Shown: positions 16,960 through 26,928, numbered from the stretch's first letter. The stretch: 64,000 nt of DNA from Flavobacteriales bacterium (GCA_018402085.1 JAGYJM010000002.1:2619501-2683500), one strand, 5' to 3'. Made by a program: numbers and translations. Notes: generated from the sequence alone by a model not told the origin.

Positions 16960-17438
16960 AGTACTTCGAGAAGCACGACTGCGTACGCCTTCACTCCTTT
17001 TTCAGTGCCTACAAAACCTAATTTCTCTGTGGTCGTAGCTTTCACACTGATCCTGGAAACATCTACCGATGCTGCCTGAGCAATGGCTTCGCACATGCGC
17101 TCAATGTAGGGCTTGACCTTGGGCGTTTGCAGAGCCAATGTGACGTCTACATTTCCCAGCTCAAACCCTTTGCTCCGAGCGAGCTTCATGGTGTCGCGCA
17201 GCAATATCTTACTATCGACTCCTTTATAAGCGGGATCTGTATCCGGGAAATGATAACCAATATCGCGCATATTGGCGGCTCCAAGCACCGCGTCACAGAT
17301 AACGTGCAGTACTACGTCTGCGTCTGAATGACCTACAGCTCCTTTGCTATGCGGAACCAATATACCCCCAAGCCAAAGCTCTTCCCCCTCGGCGAGCTGG
17401 TGTACGTCATATCCGAATCCGATCCGAAAACCCTTCAT
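16956..17438 (-). CDS. ispF: 2-C-methyl-D-erythritol 2,4-cyclodiphosphate synthase
   Basis: IspF forms the cyclic diphosphate in the non-mevalonate isoprenoid pathway. The 160-residue protein has the metal ligands Asp11 and His13 in GYDVHQL and His45 in ADVVLHVICDAVLGA. It also has the substrate motif GHSDAD (36-41), DIGYHFPDTDP, and the C-terminal KATTTEKLGFVG loop. It starts 3 bases after the porV stop on the same strand, so it is probably expressed from the porV transcript. Confidence 0.97.
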   Translation of the reverse strand: MKGFRIGFGYDVHQLAEGEELWLGGILVPHSKGAVGHSDADVVLHVICDAVLGAANMRDIGYHFPDTDPAYKGVDSKILLRDTMKLARSKGFELGNVDVTLALQTPKVKPYIERMCEAIAQAASVDVSRISVKATTTEKLGFVGTEKGVKAYAVVLLEVL

Positions 17439-17441
17439 CGA

Positions 17442-18683
17442 TTAGCCTTCTGAACGCCCGGCGTTATCAAGGTTATTGAACTCAAGGCGAAGCGAGAAGC
17501 GCAATGTATTCGCCAGGGGGTTTTGCTGTGTAGTCGCAATGAGGTATGAAAGATCAATGGCAAACACCGTATACTTAAGTCCGGCGCCTAGCGTCAGGAA
17601 CTGTCGGTTTCCTTTCGTGAAGTGCTCGTAAAAGTAACCCGCGCGGAAAGCGAATTGCTGATCATACCAATACTCGATGCCACCACCGAGGTTAATCTCT
17701 CTTAATTCTTCACGCAAGCGGCTACCGTCTTCAACAATCACATCACCATTTTCTCCGAAAAGCACACTCCCCGGTGCGTCGTAGAACGACTGAACGATTG
17801 CCGTAGCCACACCTACATCCGGGTTCAACCCAGAAACAATCTGCGAGCCGTCTTCCTGATCATATACCGGCGGTGTTGGCACCAGCAACTTATTCGCGTC
17901 AAGTGTTACCGTTAAGGCATTGTAATCATCAAGCAAGGTAGTCAGCGCTGCGCCAAGTCTCAGGTTTGCCGGAATGAAATCCTGCTGAGCGGTTTCGGTG
18001 TAGCTCATCTTCGCACCAATGTTCGAGATGTTCATTCCCCAGTTCAGAATCGCATCTTTATCGCCTAGTTCAATATCATCATTGCTGTAGAAAACACCTA
18101 CATCAACCGCCACTGAACGTCCGGGACGTGAGTCTGCCCCCTGTATATTGGTGCTTCCGGTGAGGTTTGAGTTGATGAAGCGCGCTGCGATGCCCCCGCT
18201 GAAGCGATCTGAAAGCTTTTGTGAGAAGGCGGCATCAAGGCTGAATTCAGCCGGACGAAAATCGCGGATTTCCGTACCATTTTCATCCGTAAAGGTGATA
18301 TTACCCAAGGAGAAGAAGCGAATCGCCCCACCAACGGCCTGGTTTTTATTCAACTTACGGTATCCGCTGAGGTATGCCAGATTCATGTCATCAACAAGCG
18401 CCCGCAGCCAGGGTGAATATGAAAGCGCCACTTCAAACTCTTTATCTGAGAAGGCCATTTTAGCGCTGTTCCAGTGAATGCTGGACGCATCAGGCGAAAG
18501 GGCAACCCCCGCATCACCGATCGCACCTGAACGAGAGTCTGGCGCAATCATCAAAAACGGAACTGCGGTGGTGATGGTATTCAACTGCACCTGCTGAGCG
18601 CGATCATTCTGATTGGTCAGCTGACCATATCCCTGCAAAACAAGGGATAAAAGAAATGCGCTCAACGTCAATACTTTTCCCAT
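17442..18683 (-). CDS. porV: Type IX secretion outer-membrane protein PorV
   Basis: PorV (LptO) is a FadL-like outer-membrane barrel. It escorts T9SS cargo from the translocon to the PorU attachment complex. I start it at MGKVLTLSAFLLSLVLQGYG (18683), a signal peptide, rather than at the frame start 39 bases upstream. The mature part has a typical early segment, TTAVPFLMIAPDSRSGAIGDAG and SIHWNSAKMAF, then alternating beta-strands to a final strand ending in LRFSLRLEFN. It is next to porU, as in other Bacteroidota, and is followed closely by ispF. Confidence 0.93.
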   Translation of the reverse strand: MGKVLTLSAFLLSLVLQGYGQLTNQNDRAQQVQLNTITTAVPFLMIAPDSRSGAIGDAGVALSPDASSIHWNSAKMAFSDKEFEVALSYSPWLRALVDDMNLAYLSGYRKLNKNQAVGGAIRFFSLGNITFTDENGTEIRDFRPAEFSLDAAFSQKLSDRFSGGIAARFINSNLTGSTNIQGADSRPGRSVAVDVGVFYSNDDIELGDKDAILNWGMNISNIGAKMSYTETAQQDFIPANLRLGAALTTLLDDYNALTVTLDANKLLVPTPPVYDQEDGSQIVSGLNPDVGVATAIVQSFYDAPGSVLFGENGDVIVEDGSRLREELREINLGGGIEYWYDQQFAFRAGYFYEHFTKGNRQFLTLGAGLKYTVFAIDLSYLIATTQQNPLANTLRFSLRLEFNNLDNAGRSEG

Positions 18684-18709
18684 AACGGGTGGCTTTTTTT
18701 GATAGTTTG

Positions 18710-18717
18710 CAAATATA
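18710..18717 (-). promoter_or_regulatory. Promoter -7 box of porV
   Basis: The minus strand reads TATATTTG followed by CA, 26 bases before the chosen porV start and inside the porU-porV gap. It would let porV be transcribed apart from porU. Confidence 0.5.
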
Positions 18718-18741
18718 CGCATAACGCGTGAAAAGGTTAGA

Positions 18742-21700
18742 TTATCGTAGGATTACAAGCCGCTCGAACTTCTCGGCCTTTTGACCTTCCGGTGTAGTAA
18801 CTTTAACTCTATATACATACACACCCCGGCCGATGGCGTCGCCGAAATCGTCAAGCCCATCCCATGAGATGGGTTCACTTCTAAACCCGTCGGTTTGCAC
18901 GGTGCGGTTAATTGATTTGACGATCTTTCCCGAAACCGTAAACACTTGCACCTGCACTTCGAGCAGATCACAGGCCTGGTTGTGTTCAAACATGAATTCA
19001 GTGTATGTTGTAAAAGGATTGGGATAGTTCAGCACGTGATCCAATGCCAACTCCGCTGAGGGTGCCACAACGAACTCTGTGTAAGCTTCAGAAGAATTGT
19101 TGTGTACATCCCAGACTTTCAGGCTCAGGTTGTGAGTGCCGTCTGACAAGCGATTCAGCTGGTATCGGATGCTTCCACTCTGATAGGTATCCAGATCAGC
19201 TTCGTAAAAATCATTGAGTATGATGGGGTCATTGGTATTTCCATCAAGTACCGCCTTGATGTCATGGCCGATGCCGCTCCCAACCGTATTGACCCCGTTT
19301 TCGTCGAAGACTTTCGCGAAAATCAGCGGGCGCTCATCCGTTAGTCCGCCGAAAACGAAAGTACTGTCGTTGAGATAGAGGTTCACTTCCGGACCTATAT
19401 CATTCAGTTCTGCCCCTTCAAGGGCGCCACCAATTACAAAATCTTCAGAATGACCATGGGCGTCCAGATCACCGTCAACAGCATAATAGCTGATGCGCCC
19501 TACACCAAAATCATAAGCGATATCGCGCGGCACAATGAACGTGAACTGAAAATCACCGTTGGTCACCGAAGCCTTACCTTTATACAATATGTTGTTCCAC
19601 ACCTCATAATCATAAGCTGCGAAGGCGCCATCGTTGTTTAAGGTGGTGACCTCAGACTTCTTATCATACACCGTTGGATAAACAAAACCGTTGAAATCGG
19701 TGAGTTTATTGCCATTGCTGTCGCCTACAAACCCGTTGATGGTAACCTCCTGCAGCGAGCGAATGGTATCTGGCTGTGCCGGAATGATCTCAGCTCCGTT
19801 GATTTGGGTAGTGTAAACTTCTTGTTTTGGATAAACCATTTTCAGAGCCGCATCACCAAGTAAGCTGAAATTGCGCTTATTCGAGGTATTGCTCACCCCA
19901 TCGTTATTTTTAGTTTCCATGCTGATGAAGCCAAGGGTCAAGTCTTCTCCAAAGGTCTCATCACGCAATGCGACATCAAAAAACGCCCTGTTCAGTTGCT
20001 GGTTGCTTCCACTAAAGACAATCCGTGTTGTGGTGAGCATCGCGATGGCGCCTCCATTGGGATTCATGATCAGAAACTCGCCGGCGGTTTCTGCCTCCGG
20101 ATCATCAAACCGCGCTAACTCGCATGTTGCAGTGACAAACACGGGTAACCGGTTGATATTCTCGAACTCCTGAATCGTAGTCGTATTCAACACCCGCTCG
20201 TGCGCCCAGCCACGTTCACCTCCGTGACCGATGTAGTTTACGATCAAAGAGCCATTTTCAACCCTTCTGCGAATGGCATCGTTTACCTCCGGATAGCGTT
20301 CGCCACCCGGAGTAGTCTCCTGCTGATACGCATCCATGTATATTTTTACCACATCATAGTCATTGTAACGGCTGTAAATCGTGTCGCTGTGTTCTTCACT
20401 GTTGCTCGTATGTTGAATCTCAATAGGCGCGCCATTACCGTCGAAGTCATCAGCGACGAGGGTGATGATGTTTCGCCATGCACCATACGGCGACAGGTTA
20501 GCATCACCGATGCAGTGCGCACCGCCGTCGGGAGTTGAGTTTGAAGCCAGGTAGCGCTCAAGTTTATCGAGGTACTGGAAACCGGCGTTGACAGACCCGC
20601 AAGGGATTCTACCCACCCCGATCGACATCTTGTCACCAATGCCTTCACCGTACTCATCTTCAAGAAAGCCGAAGTAATCGTCACTCACATATGAATTCAC
20701 GGGAGAAAGCGAATTCGAACTTTGATACGTTATAATAGCATTTGAACTCGATGTCAAAAAGCGATTGAGGTACGTTCCGTCACCAATGATCTGAAGGTAT
20801 TTGGGCTGCAACTCCGGATTTCCGCTGGCGCGGTCCCAGAGCATCTTCATCAGCATCTTGATCGCCGTCACGTCGGGGTTCCCACTTGAAAACTCATTAT
20901 ACACCTGCTGCACATCGACCAAAGCAATTGACAGTCCGTCATCTTCATGTATCTCGACGTAGCGCTCTGCCACCGGACGAAACCGTTCATTGGTGAGCAC
21001 CACCAGATCGATATCATTGAACGCGTGGAGGTTTTGGTTCTCGACTGCTCCGTTTGGTGCCGGGCTCAGGTAGTTGAATCCGGCAAATGCAATAAACTCA
21101 CGGATCTGATCAGCGGGAGCGGTGAAAGTAATGGCGTTAGGTTCATCCGGATCAGGTTCTGCATTTATGCGCTGCGGAAGCAGCGGATTGGTAATGTCCC
21201 AGACCTGAAAGATATTACCCGCATTTGAAATGCGGTATCGGTTGACACCTCCCGGGTTCACCGATTGCGGGTCACGAAAGCTCAATTGAGTACCGGTAAA
21301 ACTCAGATCGCGCCGTGCATTCACCAGGATATAGTCAAGCCATCCCTGCGCATCCGGCACCGCCTGGTCAAAAGCTACATTTACGGTAAGCGTAGTTGCA
21401 CCTGCAGAAGGTACGAATGTGCTTGCATTGGCTTCATCTTGCGCCACGCTTGACACAGAGCTCGTTCCTACCTCATCGACCACCATTCCGAAGGTACTTC
21501 CTTCAACTTCTACATTGAACTGGCTTTGGGCTCCCACCGAGCGAGCGGCGACGCGCACCTCACAATAACCTTCTTCTGCCCGCAGAAAAGGCATGGCAAA
21601 GGTGAACGGTATATTCTGACTTGTTGAGAAGCTGTTGCCGTAAAATTCGCGTCCGGATCGGGCGAGATTTACCGATTCATTCTCGATAAACGCCCTGTCA

Positions 21701-22608
21701 GTGAAAGCGGTAACGGTTTGATCGGGCGTACCTGCATCCATCGCTTCTGCGATGCGCAAAGGAGCAGGATCATCGACCCGGATGAAATAATATGCTGAAT
21801 CGGAATACTCGTGACGTTGGTGCCTGTAAATAGCCTCTTCACTCTCGTAAGCCCAGCTATTGGCACCGCGACCGTAAAAGAGGATGTAATCACCCTGATC
21901 AAAAGAACCGTCATTTTCACCCTGAATGAAAATGGCATTCTTCTGTGGGTCATTTGGGCGGTCTACCGAGTTATCAAAAGGTAACTGAGCGCCGCCATTA
22001 CCGTAGATATTTATCTGTTGTGGATTAACATTGCTGATATCGACCCCCAGACTTTGCAGGAAATCACGATCTATCTGGTAGACCCCGTCTTGAGCGATGC
22101 CGATTTTATACCACTGCCCCTCTGCGAGCACTGAATTGGTTTCCCAGTCAATGGTTCGGTTACCGCGTTGACCCTGACCGCTGAATTGCACCTCAGTGCG
22201 CAGCCGATTCACCCTGCGAATGCTTCTGCCGTCGCGGTAAAGTGCGGGGTAAATCACCTGAACATATGATTTGTTTCGTGCCCGCGCGATGCGCACTTCC
22301 GGATTGAACCCTTCAGGCACGCGTTTACGTTGCTGCAAAGTGAGGTCTTCAGGCGAAACGACTTCACTCTCTACATCCAGCATTCCAATTTTTGCTGAAG
22401 AATGTGCTCGTTCGAGTTGCTGTTCCACCAACGTGTACGGAATATCCTCTTCGTACCACGAATCATCAAAAGCAAGCTGCCCGACCGGTGCCGGACGCTC
22501 ATCAGAGGATCGGTACCAGTCAAGGGATTGCTCTAGCGTAATGGTTTGCTGAGCAGCGGCTCCGAGCGTAATAAAAAGTAACAAAATGGTACCCGCGCTA
22601 TTGGTCAT
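18742..22608 (-). CDS. porU: Type IX secretion system sortase PorU
   Basis: PorU is the surface-exposed gingipain-like (peptidase C25) sortase. It removes the C-terminal signal of T9SS cargo and attaches it to anionic lipopolysaccharide. The chosen start MTNSAGTILLLFITLGAAAQ at 22608 is a signal peptide and gives 1288 residues. An N-terminal propeptide/beta region precedes the C25 domain. The catalytic dyad is visible as IGHGGERGW (His795) and VTATCELARF (Cys829). The C-terminus has a CTD-like fold with NYPNPFTTYTEFMFEHNQ and GVYVYRVKVTTPEGQ. It lies upstream of porV and diverges from the SprF-like gene. Confidence 0.94.
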   Translation of the reverse strand: MTNSAGTILLLFITLGAAAQQTITLEQSLDWYRSSDERPAPVGQLAFDDSWYEEDIPYTLVEQQLERAHSSAKIGMLDVESEVVSPEDLTLQQRKRVPEGFNPEVRIARARNKSYVQVIYPALYRDGRSIRRVNRLRTEVQFSGQGQRGNRTIDWETNSVLAEGQWYKIGIAQDGVYQIDRDFLQSLGVDISNVNPQQINIYGNGGAQLPFDNSVDRPNDPQKNAIFIQGENDGSFDQGDYILFYGRGANSWAYESEEAIYRHQRHEYSDSAYYFIRVDDPAPLRIAEAMDAGTPDQTVTAFTDRAFIENESVNLARSGREFYGNSFSTSQNIPFTFAMPFLRAEEGYCEVRVAARSVGAQSQFNVEVEGSTFGMVVDEVGTSSVSSVAQDEANASTFVPSAGATTLTVNVAFDQAVPDAQGWLDYILVNARRDLSFTGTQLSFRDPQSVNPGGVNRYRISNAGNIFQVWDITNPLLPQRINAEPDPDEPNAITFTAPADQIREFIAFAGFNYLSPAPNGAVENQNLHAFNDIDLVVLTNERFRPVAERYVEIHEDDGLSIALVDVQQVYNEFSSGNPDVTAIKMLMKMLWDRASGNPELQPKYLQIIGDGTYLNRFLTSSSNAIITYQSSNSLSPVNSYVSDDYFGFLEDEYGEGIGDKMSIGVGRIPCGSVNAGFQYLDKLERYLASNSTPDGGAHCIGDANLSPYGAWRNIITLVADDFDGNGAPIEIQHTSNSEEHSDTIYSRYNDYDVVKIYMDAYQQETTPGGERYPEVNDAIRRRVENGSLIVNYIGHGGERGWAHERVLNTTTIQEFENINRLPVFVTATCELARFDDPEAETAGEFLIMNPNGGAIAMLTTTRIVFSGSNQQLNRAFFDVALRDETFGEDLTLGFISMETKNNDGVSNTSNKRNFSLLGDAALKMVYPKQEVYTTQINGAEIIPAQPDTIRSLQEVTINGFVGDSNGNKLTDFNGFVYPTVYDKKSEVTTLNNDGAFAAYDYEVWNNILYKGKASVTNGDFQFTFIVPRDIAYDFGVGRISYYAVDGDLDAHGHSEDFVIGGALEGAELNDIGPEVNLYLNDSTFVFGGLTDERPLIFAKVFDENGVNTVGSGIGHDIKAVLDGNTNDPIILNDFYEADLDTYQSGSIRYQLNRLSDGTHNLSLKVWDVHNNSSEAYTEFVVAPSAELALDHVLNYPNPFTTYTEFMFEHNQACDLLEVQVQVFTVSGKIVKSINRTVQTDGFRSEPISWDGLDDFGDAIGRGVYVYRVKVTTPEGQKAEKFERLVILR

Positions 22609-22743
22609 TTGAATTGAATTGCCTTGGTTCAAGCAACAAAGTAAACGAAGTCTCAGTTCTCTTATTGTAAGGTAGATGTAAAGAGCCCTATGATTTTTTG
22701 TATTATTGTCTGCTTAGAGGAGAAGCAGATCCAATTGAAAGAA

Positions 22744-23727
22744 ATGAAGCGAACGATACTGTTCTTAGGTGTATTGCTTGGTTTTATGCTCTTAACTCCC
22801 ACGGAGTCAAGGGCTCAGGACCCTGAATTCACACAGTTCTACGCGAACCCGCTATACCTAAATCCGGCCTTTGCCGGTACAGCCAGGTGTCCGCGACTGA
22901 CAATGAACTACCGCAATCAGTGGCCAGCGCTAAGTGGCACATTCGTAACTACCAGCGCCAGCTATGACCAGCATGTAGAAACGGTTCAGGGAGGCCTGGG
23001 CCTTCTGGTGACTAATGACCGTGCAGGTCGTACACTGAATACTACGTCGGTGAGTGGTATATATTCGTACCAGCAACCGATTAGTCGAACCTTTTCGATT
23101 AAAGCAGGCTTTCAGGCCACATATTTCCAAAAGTCAGTAGACTGGAACCAACTTCAGTTTGGTGATCAGATTGATCCCCGACGCGGTTTCATTTACGAAA
23201 CACAAGATGTACCTCGCGGCGGAACCATTAACAACGTAGATTTCTCTGCGGGTCTCCTGGGCTTTAGCGAGAATTTTTTTGCGGGTGTTGCTGTTCACCA
23301 CCTTAACGAGCCAAATGAGTCACTCGTAGTAGGCACGAGCCGGCTACCTATGAAACTAACTGCCCATGCAGGTGCGAACATCCCGATTGATCGTCGCAGC
23401 CGCTACAGCGAGTCAAGTATCTCCCCAAACATCCTTTACCGTCGACAGGGAGAGTTCCAGCAACTTAATCTCGGGATGTACGTAAATAAAGGACCGATTG
23501 TTGGTGGAATATGGTACCGTGCCCTCTTCTTCACTGACTATCGAGACGCGTTTATTGTATTGGTAGGTGTGCAAACAGATGTGATTCGCTTCGGCTACAG
23601 TTACGATGTGACCGTGTCTGAGCTGACGCCGGCTACCGGCGGATCTCACGAAGTGAGTATGACCATCCAATTCGATTGCCGTCCGAAAAGAAGAAAGTTC
23701 AGGACAATATCCTGCCCTTCTTTTTAG
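22744..23727 (+). CDS. PorP/SprF family outer-membrane protein
   Basis: This 327-residue outer-membrane barrel belongs to the PorP/SprF family. Members work with the T9SS and with surface adhesins such as SprB. The start MKRTILFLGVLLGFMLL (22744) gives a signal peptide cleaved near SRAQ. The mature protein opens with DPEFTQFYANPLYLNPAFAG, the family hallmark, followed by CPRLTMNYRNQWP. C-terminal strands end in SYDVTVSELTPATGGSHE and MTIQFDC. It diverges from porU and runs into gldJ 40 bases later. Which cargo it serves is unknown. Confidence 0.92.
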   Translation: MKRTILFLGVLLGFMLLTPTESRAQDPEFTQFYANPLYLNPAFAGTARCPRLTMNYRNQWPALSGTFVTTSASYDQHVETVQGGLGLLVTNDRAGRTLNTTSVSGIYSYQQPISRTFSIKAGFQATYFQKSVDWNQLQFGDQIDPRRGFIYETQDVPRGGTINNVDFSAGLLGFSENFFAGVAVHHLNEPNESLVVGTSRLPMKLTAHAGANIPIDRRSRYSESSISPNILYRRQGEFQQLNLGMYVNKGPIVGGIWYRALFFTDYRDAFIVLVGVQTDVIRFGYSYDVTVSELTPATGGSHEVSMTIQFDCRPKRRKFRTISCPSF

Positions 23728-23767
23728 TTTAGCATTATAGGAAATCACGCAAGGAAACGTTTTGATT

Positions 23768-25531
23768 ATGAACAAGTTCAAAAACCTGCTTCCCGCAGCA
23801 GCCGTTGTTTTCGGACTTCTTTTTATGGCCTCTTGTGCCAAAGATCGTTCGGGAGCTACCGGATGGGCCTACAATGACCCATCAAACGGTGGTTTTGAAA
23901 AGACCCCTTTTGTAGAACAAGAAACAGGCCCCGGTCTGGTACTCATTGAAGGAGGTACCTTTACGATGGGTCGTGTTGAAGATGACCTCGGATACGAATG
24001 GGATGCGATTCCACGTCGTGTTACGGTATCGTCTTACTACCTTGATGAAACAGAAGTTACTAACTTCTTTTGGCTCGAATACCTCCACTGGCTTGACCGG
24101 ATTTACGGTGACAGCTATCCGGAAATCGTCAATAAAGCATTGCCAGACACCCTGGTATGGCGTGAAAAAATGGAGTACAACGAACCTTACGTTGAGTACT
24201 ACCTGCGCCACCCGGCCTACCGTGACTACCCCGTAGTTGGAGTTAACTGGCTTCAGGCGAATGACTTCTGCGCATGGAGAACCGATCGTGTGAATGAGTT
24301 GATCCTCATTCGTGAAGGCCTGCTCGTGCACAACGCAGAAGCTCAGGTGGATGAAGACCACTTCACCACTGACGCTTATTTCGCCGGACAGTACGAAGGC
24401 GAAAAGGCTGCTGACGGTCTTCCTGACCTCCGTCCGAATTCAAGCGGTTACCGTAACGTGCGCATGGAAGATGGTATCCTCCTGCCGCGTTACCGCCTCC
24501 CAACTGAAGCAGAATGGGAGTACGCAGCGCTCGGACTGATCGGCAACTCCTACCAGGAGTTGATCAGCGATCGTCGCACTTACCCCTGGAATGGACACTA
24601 CGTGCGTAACGACGACTCCGGTGGTCGTTTTTATGGCCAGTTAAATGCCAACTTCGTGCGTGGTCGAGGCGACATGATGGGCGTCGCTGGCGCACTGAAT
24701 GACAATGCAGATATTACCTCTCCCGTTTTTGCCTATGCACCTAACGACTATGGCCTTTACAACATGGCCGGCAACGTTTCTGAGTGGGTGATGGATGTTT
24801 ACCGTCCACTTTCAGCACAAGACAAAAGTGAGTTCCGTCCTTTCCGTGGTAATGTTTACCAAACACGGGTACTCAATTCCGAAGGTGGTGTAGAAGACAA
24901 ATACGATTTCGTGGTTTATGACCTTGAAGGAGTCGAGTACTTTCTGAAAGAATACCAAAAGAAATCTCAGGGTCGACTGACCGATACTGATCAAAATCTT
25001 ATTGACAACCTGCTCACCTACGTCGAGCAAGCTAAGCAAGATGAGAAGAATCGTTTGATCGACGAGGCAAACCAACGCATTCAAGACGGTATGGACCTGA
25101 TCGCTACGAGCGACTCGAAGATTGCCCCCGACTTGCGCGATGGTATCGCCGATTACATTGACTACACGCCGGGCGATCTCCGCCAACGTGAAGTGACCGT
25201 TGCGGAGAATATCGATCGCCGCAATTACCGCCAGGCTGACAATATTGACTATCGTGATGGAGACCTGAGCAGCTCGATTTATTACAACCGTCAGGATCGA
25301 AATGACGATCCATTCAAAATGTATGATTCGAAGCCGACCACCCCGGGGGGGCCATCCACGCTGATCACCAATCGCACCCGCGTATACAAAGGTGGCAGTT
25401 GGAGAGACCGCGCCTATTACACCATTCCCGGAACACGTCGTTTCCTTGATGAACGGCAGGCAACAGCAACCATTGGATTCCGCTGCGCCATGACCCGCGT
25501 CGGAAGTCCGGTTGGATTCAACCAGGAATAA
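23768..25531 (+). CDS. gldJ: Gliding motility / T9SS lipoprotein GldJ
   Basis: GldJ is an outer-membrane lipoprotein needed for gliding and for stability of the T9SS ring component GldK. The signal ends in a lipobox, FMASC, with Cys23. The body is a formylglycine-generating-enzyme (sulfatase-modifying factor) fold: IEGGTFTMGRVEDD, YYLDETEVTNFFWLEYL, RLPTEAEWEYAALG, YNMAGNVSEWVMDVY and IGFRCAMTR. An acidic insert (about residues 380-500) separates the last two motifs. The start is the ATG at 23768; a TTG two codons upstream is also possible. A strong terminator follows, and murF is next, as in other Flavobacteria. Confidence 0.94.
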   Translation: MNKFKNLLPAAAVVFGLLFMASCAKDRSGATGWAYNDPSNGGFEKTPFVEQETGPGLVLIEGGTFTMGRVEDDLGYEWDAIPRRVTVSSYYLDETEVTNFFWLEYLHWLDRIYGDSYPEIVNKALPDTLVWREKMEYNEPYVEYYLRHPAYRDYPVVGVNWLQANDFCAWRTDRVNELILIREGLLVHNAEAQVDEDHFTTDAYFAGQYEGEKAADGLPDLRPNSSGYRNVRMEDGILLPRYRLPTEAEWEYAALGLIGNSYQELISDRRTYPWNGHYVRNDDSGGRFYGQLNANFVRGRGDMMGVAGALNDNADITSPVFAYAPNDYGLYNMAGNVSEWVMDVYRPLSAQDKSEFRPFRGNVYQTRVLNSEGGVEDKYDFVVYDLEGVEYFLKEYQKKSQGRLTDTDQNLIDNLLTYVEQAKQDEKNRLIDEANQRIQDGMDLIATSDSKIAPDLRDGIADYIDYTPGDLRQREVTVAENIDRRNYRQADNIDYRDGDLSSSIYYNRQDRNDDPFKMYDSKPTTPGGPSTLITNRTRVYKGGSWRDRAYYTIPGTRRFLDERQATATIGFRCAMTRVGSPVGFNQE

Positions 25532-25551
25532 TCTTTCCCACTGATATTCAC

Positions 25552-25582
25552 AACCCCGTCGTTTAAGCGACGGGGTTTTTTA
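25552..25582 (+). terminator. gldJ terminator overlapping the murF promoter region
   Basis: AACCCCGTCG-TTTAA-GCGACGGGGTT is followed by TTTTA. The T-tract continues into TATTTTCG (25580-25587), a near-match to TAnnTTTG only 5 bases before the murF ATG. Confidence 0.9.
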
Positions 25583-25592
25583 TTTTCGGGGT

Positions 25593-26876
25593 ATGGAACT
25601 CTCAACTCTATACAATAAAGTCATCAGCGCTGCAGGCGTATCTTACGACTCGCGCAAACTCAAGCAGGGTGAAGTATTCTTTGCTATACGCGATGACAGA
25701 GACGGCAATCAGTTTGCCGAGAATGCTATTGAGCGCGGTGCTGCTTTTGCGGTGATCGATAATCCCGAATTCCAGCAGCCGGACGGCAAAACCATCCTCG
25801 TTGATCATGCCCTGGAGACCCTGCAGGAGCTTGCGCGCATGCATCGATCCCAATTCAAAGGAACCATTATCGGATTGACCGGGAGCAATGGTAAAACCAC
25901 CTCCAAAGAGCTGGTGCGCGATGTACTCGCTACGAAGTATACAACCTATGCCACAAAAGGTAACCTGAACAATCATATCGGCGTTCCGATCAGCATACTC
26001 GAACTACGTGATGAACACGAGTTTGCCGTCATCGAAATGGGTGCGAATGCCCAAGGTGAAATTCGCCTGCTCAGCTCGATCTCTATGCCAGACATCGGAT
26101 ACATCACGAACATCGGCAAAGCACATCTGGAGGGTTTTGGCGGGCTCGAAGGCGTGAAGAAGGGTAAAAAGGAGCTCTTTGACAACCTGCGGGAACGAAA
26201 TCGTAAAGTATTTGTGAACGCCTCTGATCCGGTTTTACTCGAAATCTCTGAAGGTATGGATCGCATACTCTTTGGCACAGACGTCGATTCTCCCGATGTA
26301 TACCCGCTGCAGCAGTCTCCTACCCTTTCGTTTGGCTGGTCACATCATCATTATGTTTCACCCGAAGTTAAAACGCAGCTGACCGGTAGTTACAACATTT
26401 CGAACATCGCCACAGCTGTGTGCATCGGACGCTACTACGATGTCTCTCCGGAAGACATTAATAACGCCATAAGCGGCTACGTGCCAGAAAATAATCGATC
26501 ACAGCGCACAACGACAACTTCGAATACACTCATTCTTGATTGCTACAATGCCAATCCATCTTCGATGGAGCATGCCATTCGCTCTTTTGCCGAAGGAAAT
26601 GACACTGATAAAATGGTCATCGTTGGTGACATGAAAGAACTGGGACCGGATGAAGAAAAGGAGCACCGGGCGATCGCCGAACTGATCAGCCGACTCGGAC
26701 TTGAAGCACTTTACGCAGGTGCGGCGTTCTCAAAAGTCGTTGACGACCCCTCGTGCTCGTTTCCGGATACAGATGCCTTGAAAGAGCACCTGCAAAATAC
26801 CCCCGTCAAAGGCAAAACCATCCTACTCAAAGCCAGCAACAGCTTAAATTTCTCGAGCCTCGCAGCACACCTCTAA
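25593..26876 (+). CDS. murF: UDP-MurNAc-tripeptide--D-Ala-D-Ala ligase MurF
   Basis: MurF adds D-Ala-D-Ala to UDP-MurNAc-tripeptide, the last cytoplasmic step of the peptidoglycan precursor. The 427-residue protein has an N-terminal UDP-binding region (SYDSRKLKQGEVFFAI), the ATP loop LTGSNGKTTSKE (GSNGKTT 97-103), the central GNLNNHIGVP, EMGANAQGEI and ITNIGKAHLEGFGG, and a C-terminal domain with LDCYNANPSSM and GDMKELG. The ATG is almost at the predicted transcription start, so the mRNA may be leaderless. MurF next to gldJ is a familiar order in this phylum. Confidence 0.97.
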   Translation: MELSTLYNKVISAAGVSYDSRKLKQGEVFFAIRDDRDGNQFAENAIERGAAFAVIDNPEFQQPDGKTILVDHALETLQELARMHRSQFKGTIIGLTGSNGKTTSKELVRDVLATKYTTYATKGNLNNHIGVPISILELRDEHEFAVIEMGANAQGEIRLLSSISMPDIGYITNIGKAHLEGFGGLEGVKKGKKELFDNLRERNRKVFVNASDPVLLEISEGMDRILFGTDVDSPDVYPLQQSPTLSFGWSHHHYVSPEVKTQLTGSYNISNIATAVCIGRYYDVSPEDINNAISGYVPENNRSQRTTTTSNTLILDCYNANPSSMEHAIRSFAEGNDTDKMVIVGDMKELGPDEEKEHRAIAELISRLGLEALYAGAAFSKVVDDPSCSFPDTDALKEHLQNTPVKGKTILLKASNSLNFSSLAAHL

Positions 26877-26900
26877 ACCGAGCTGACTGCTTAAAACAGC

Positions 26901-26908
26901 TATCTTTG
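26901..26908 (+). promoter_or_regulatory. Promoter -7 box of tyrS
   Basis: TATCTTTG followed by CG matches TAnnTTTG and lies 20 bases before the tyrS ATG. I see no clear -33 TTG. Confidence 0.55.
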
Positions 26909-26928
26909 CGCCCGAAAACACCGGCAAG

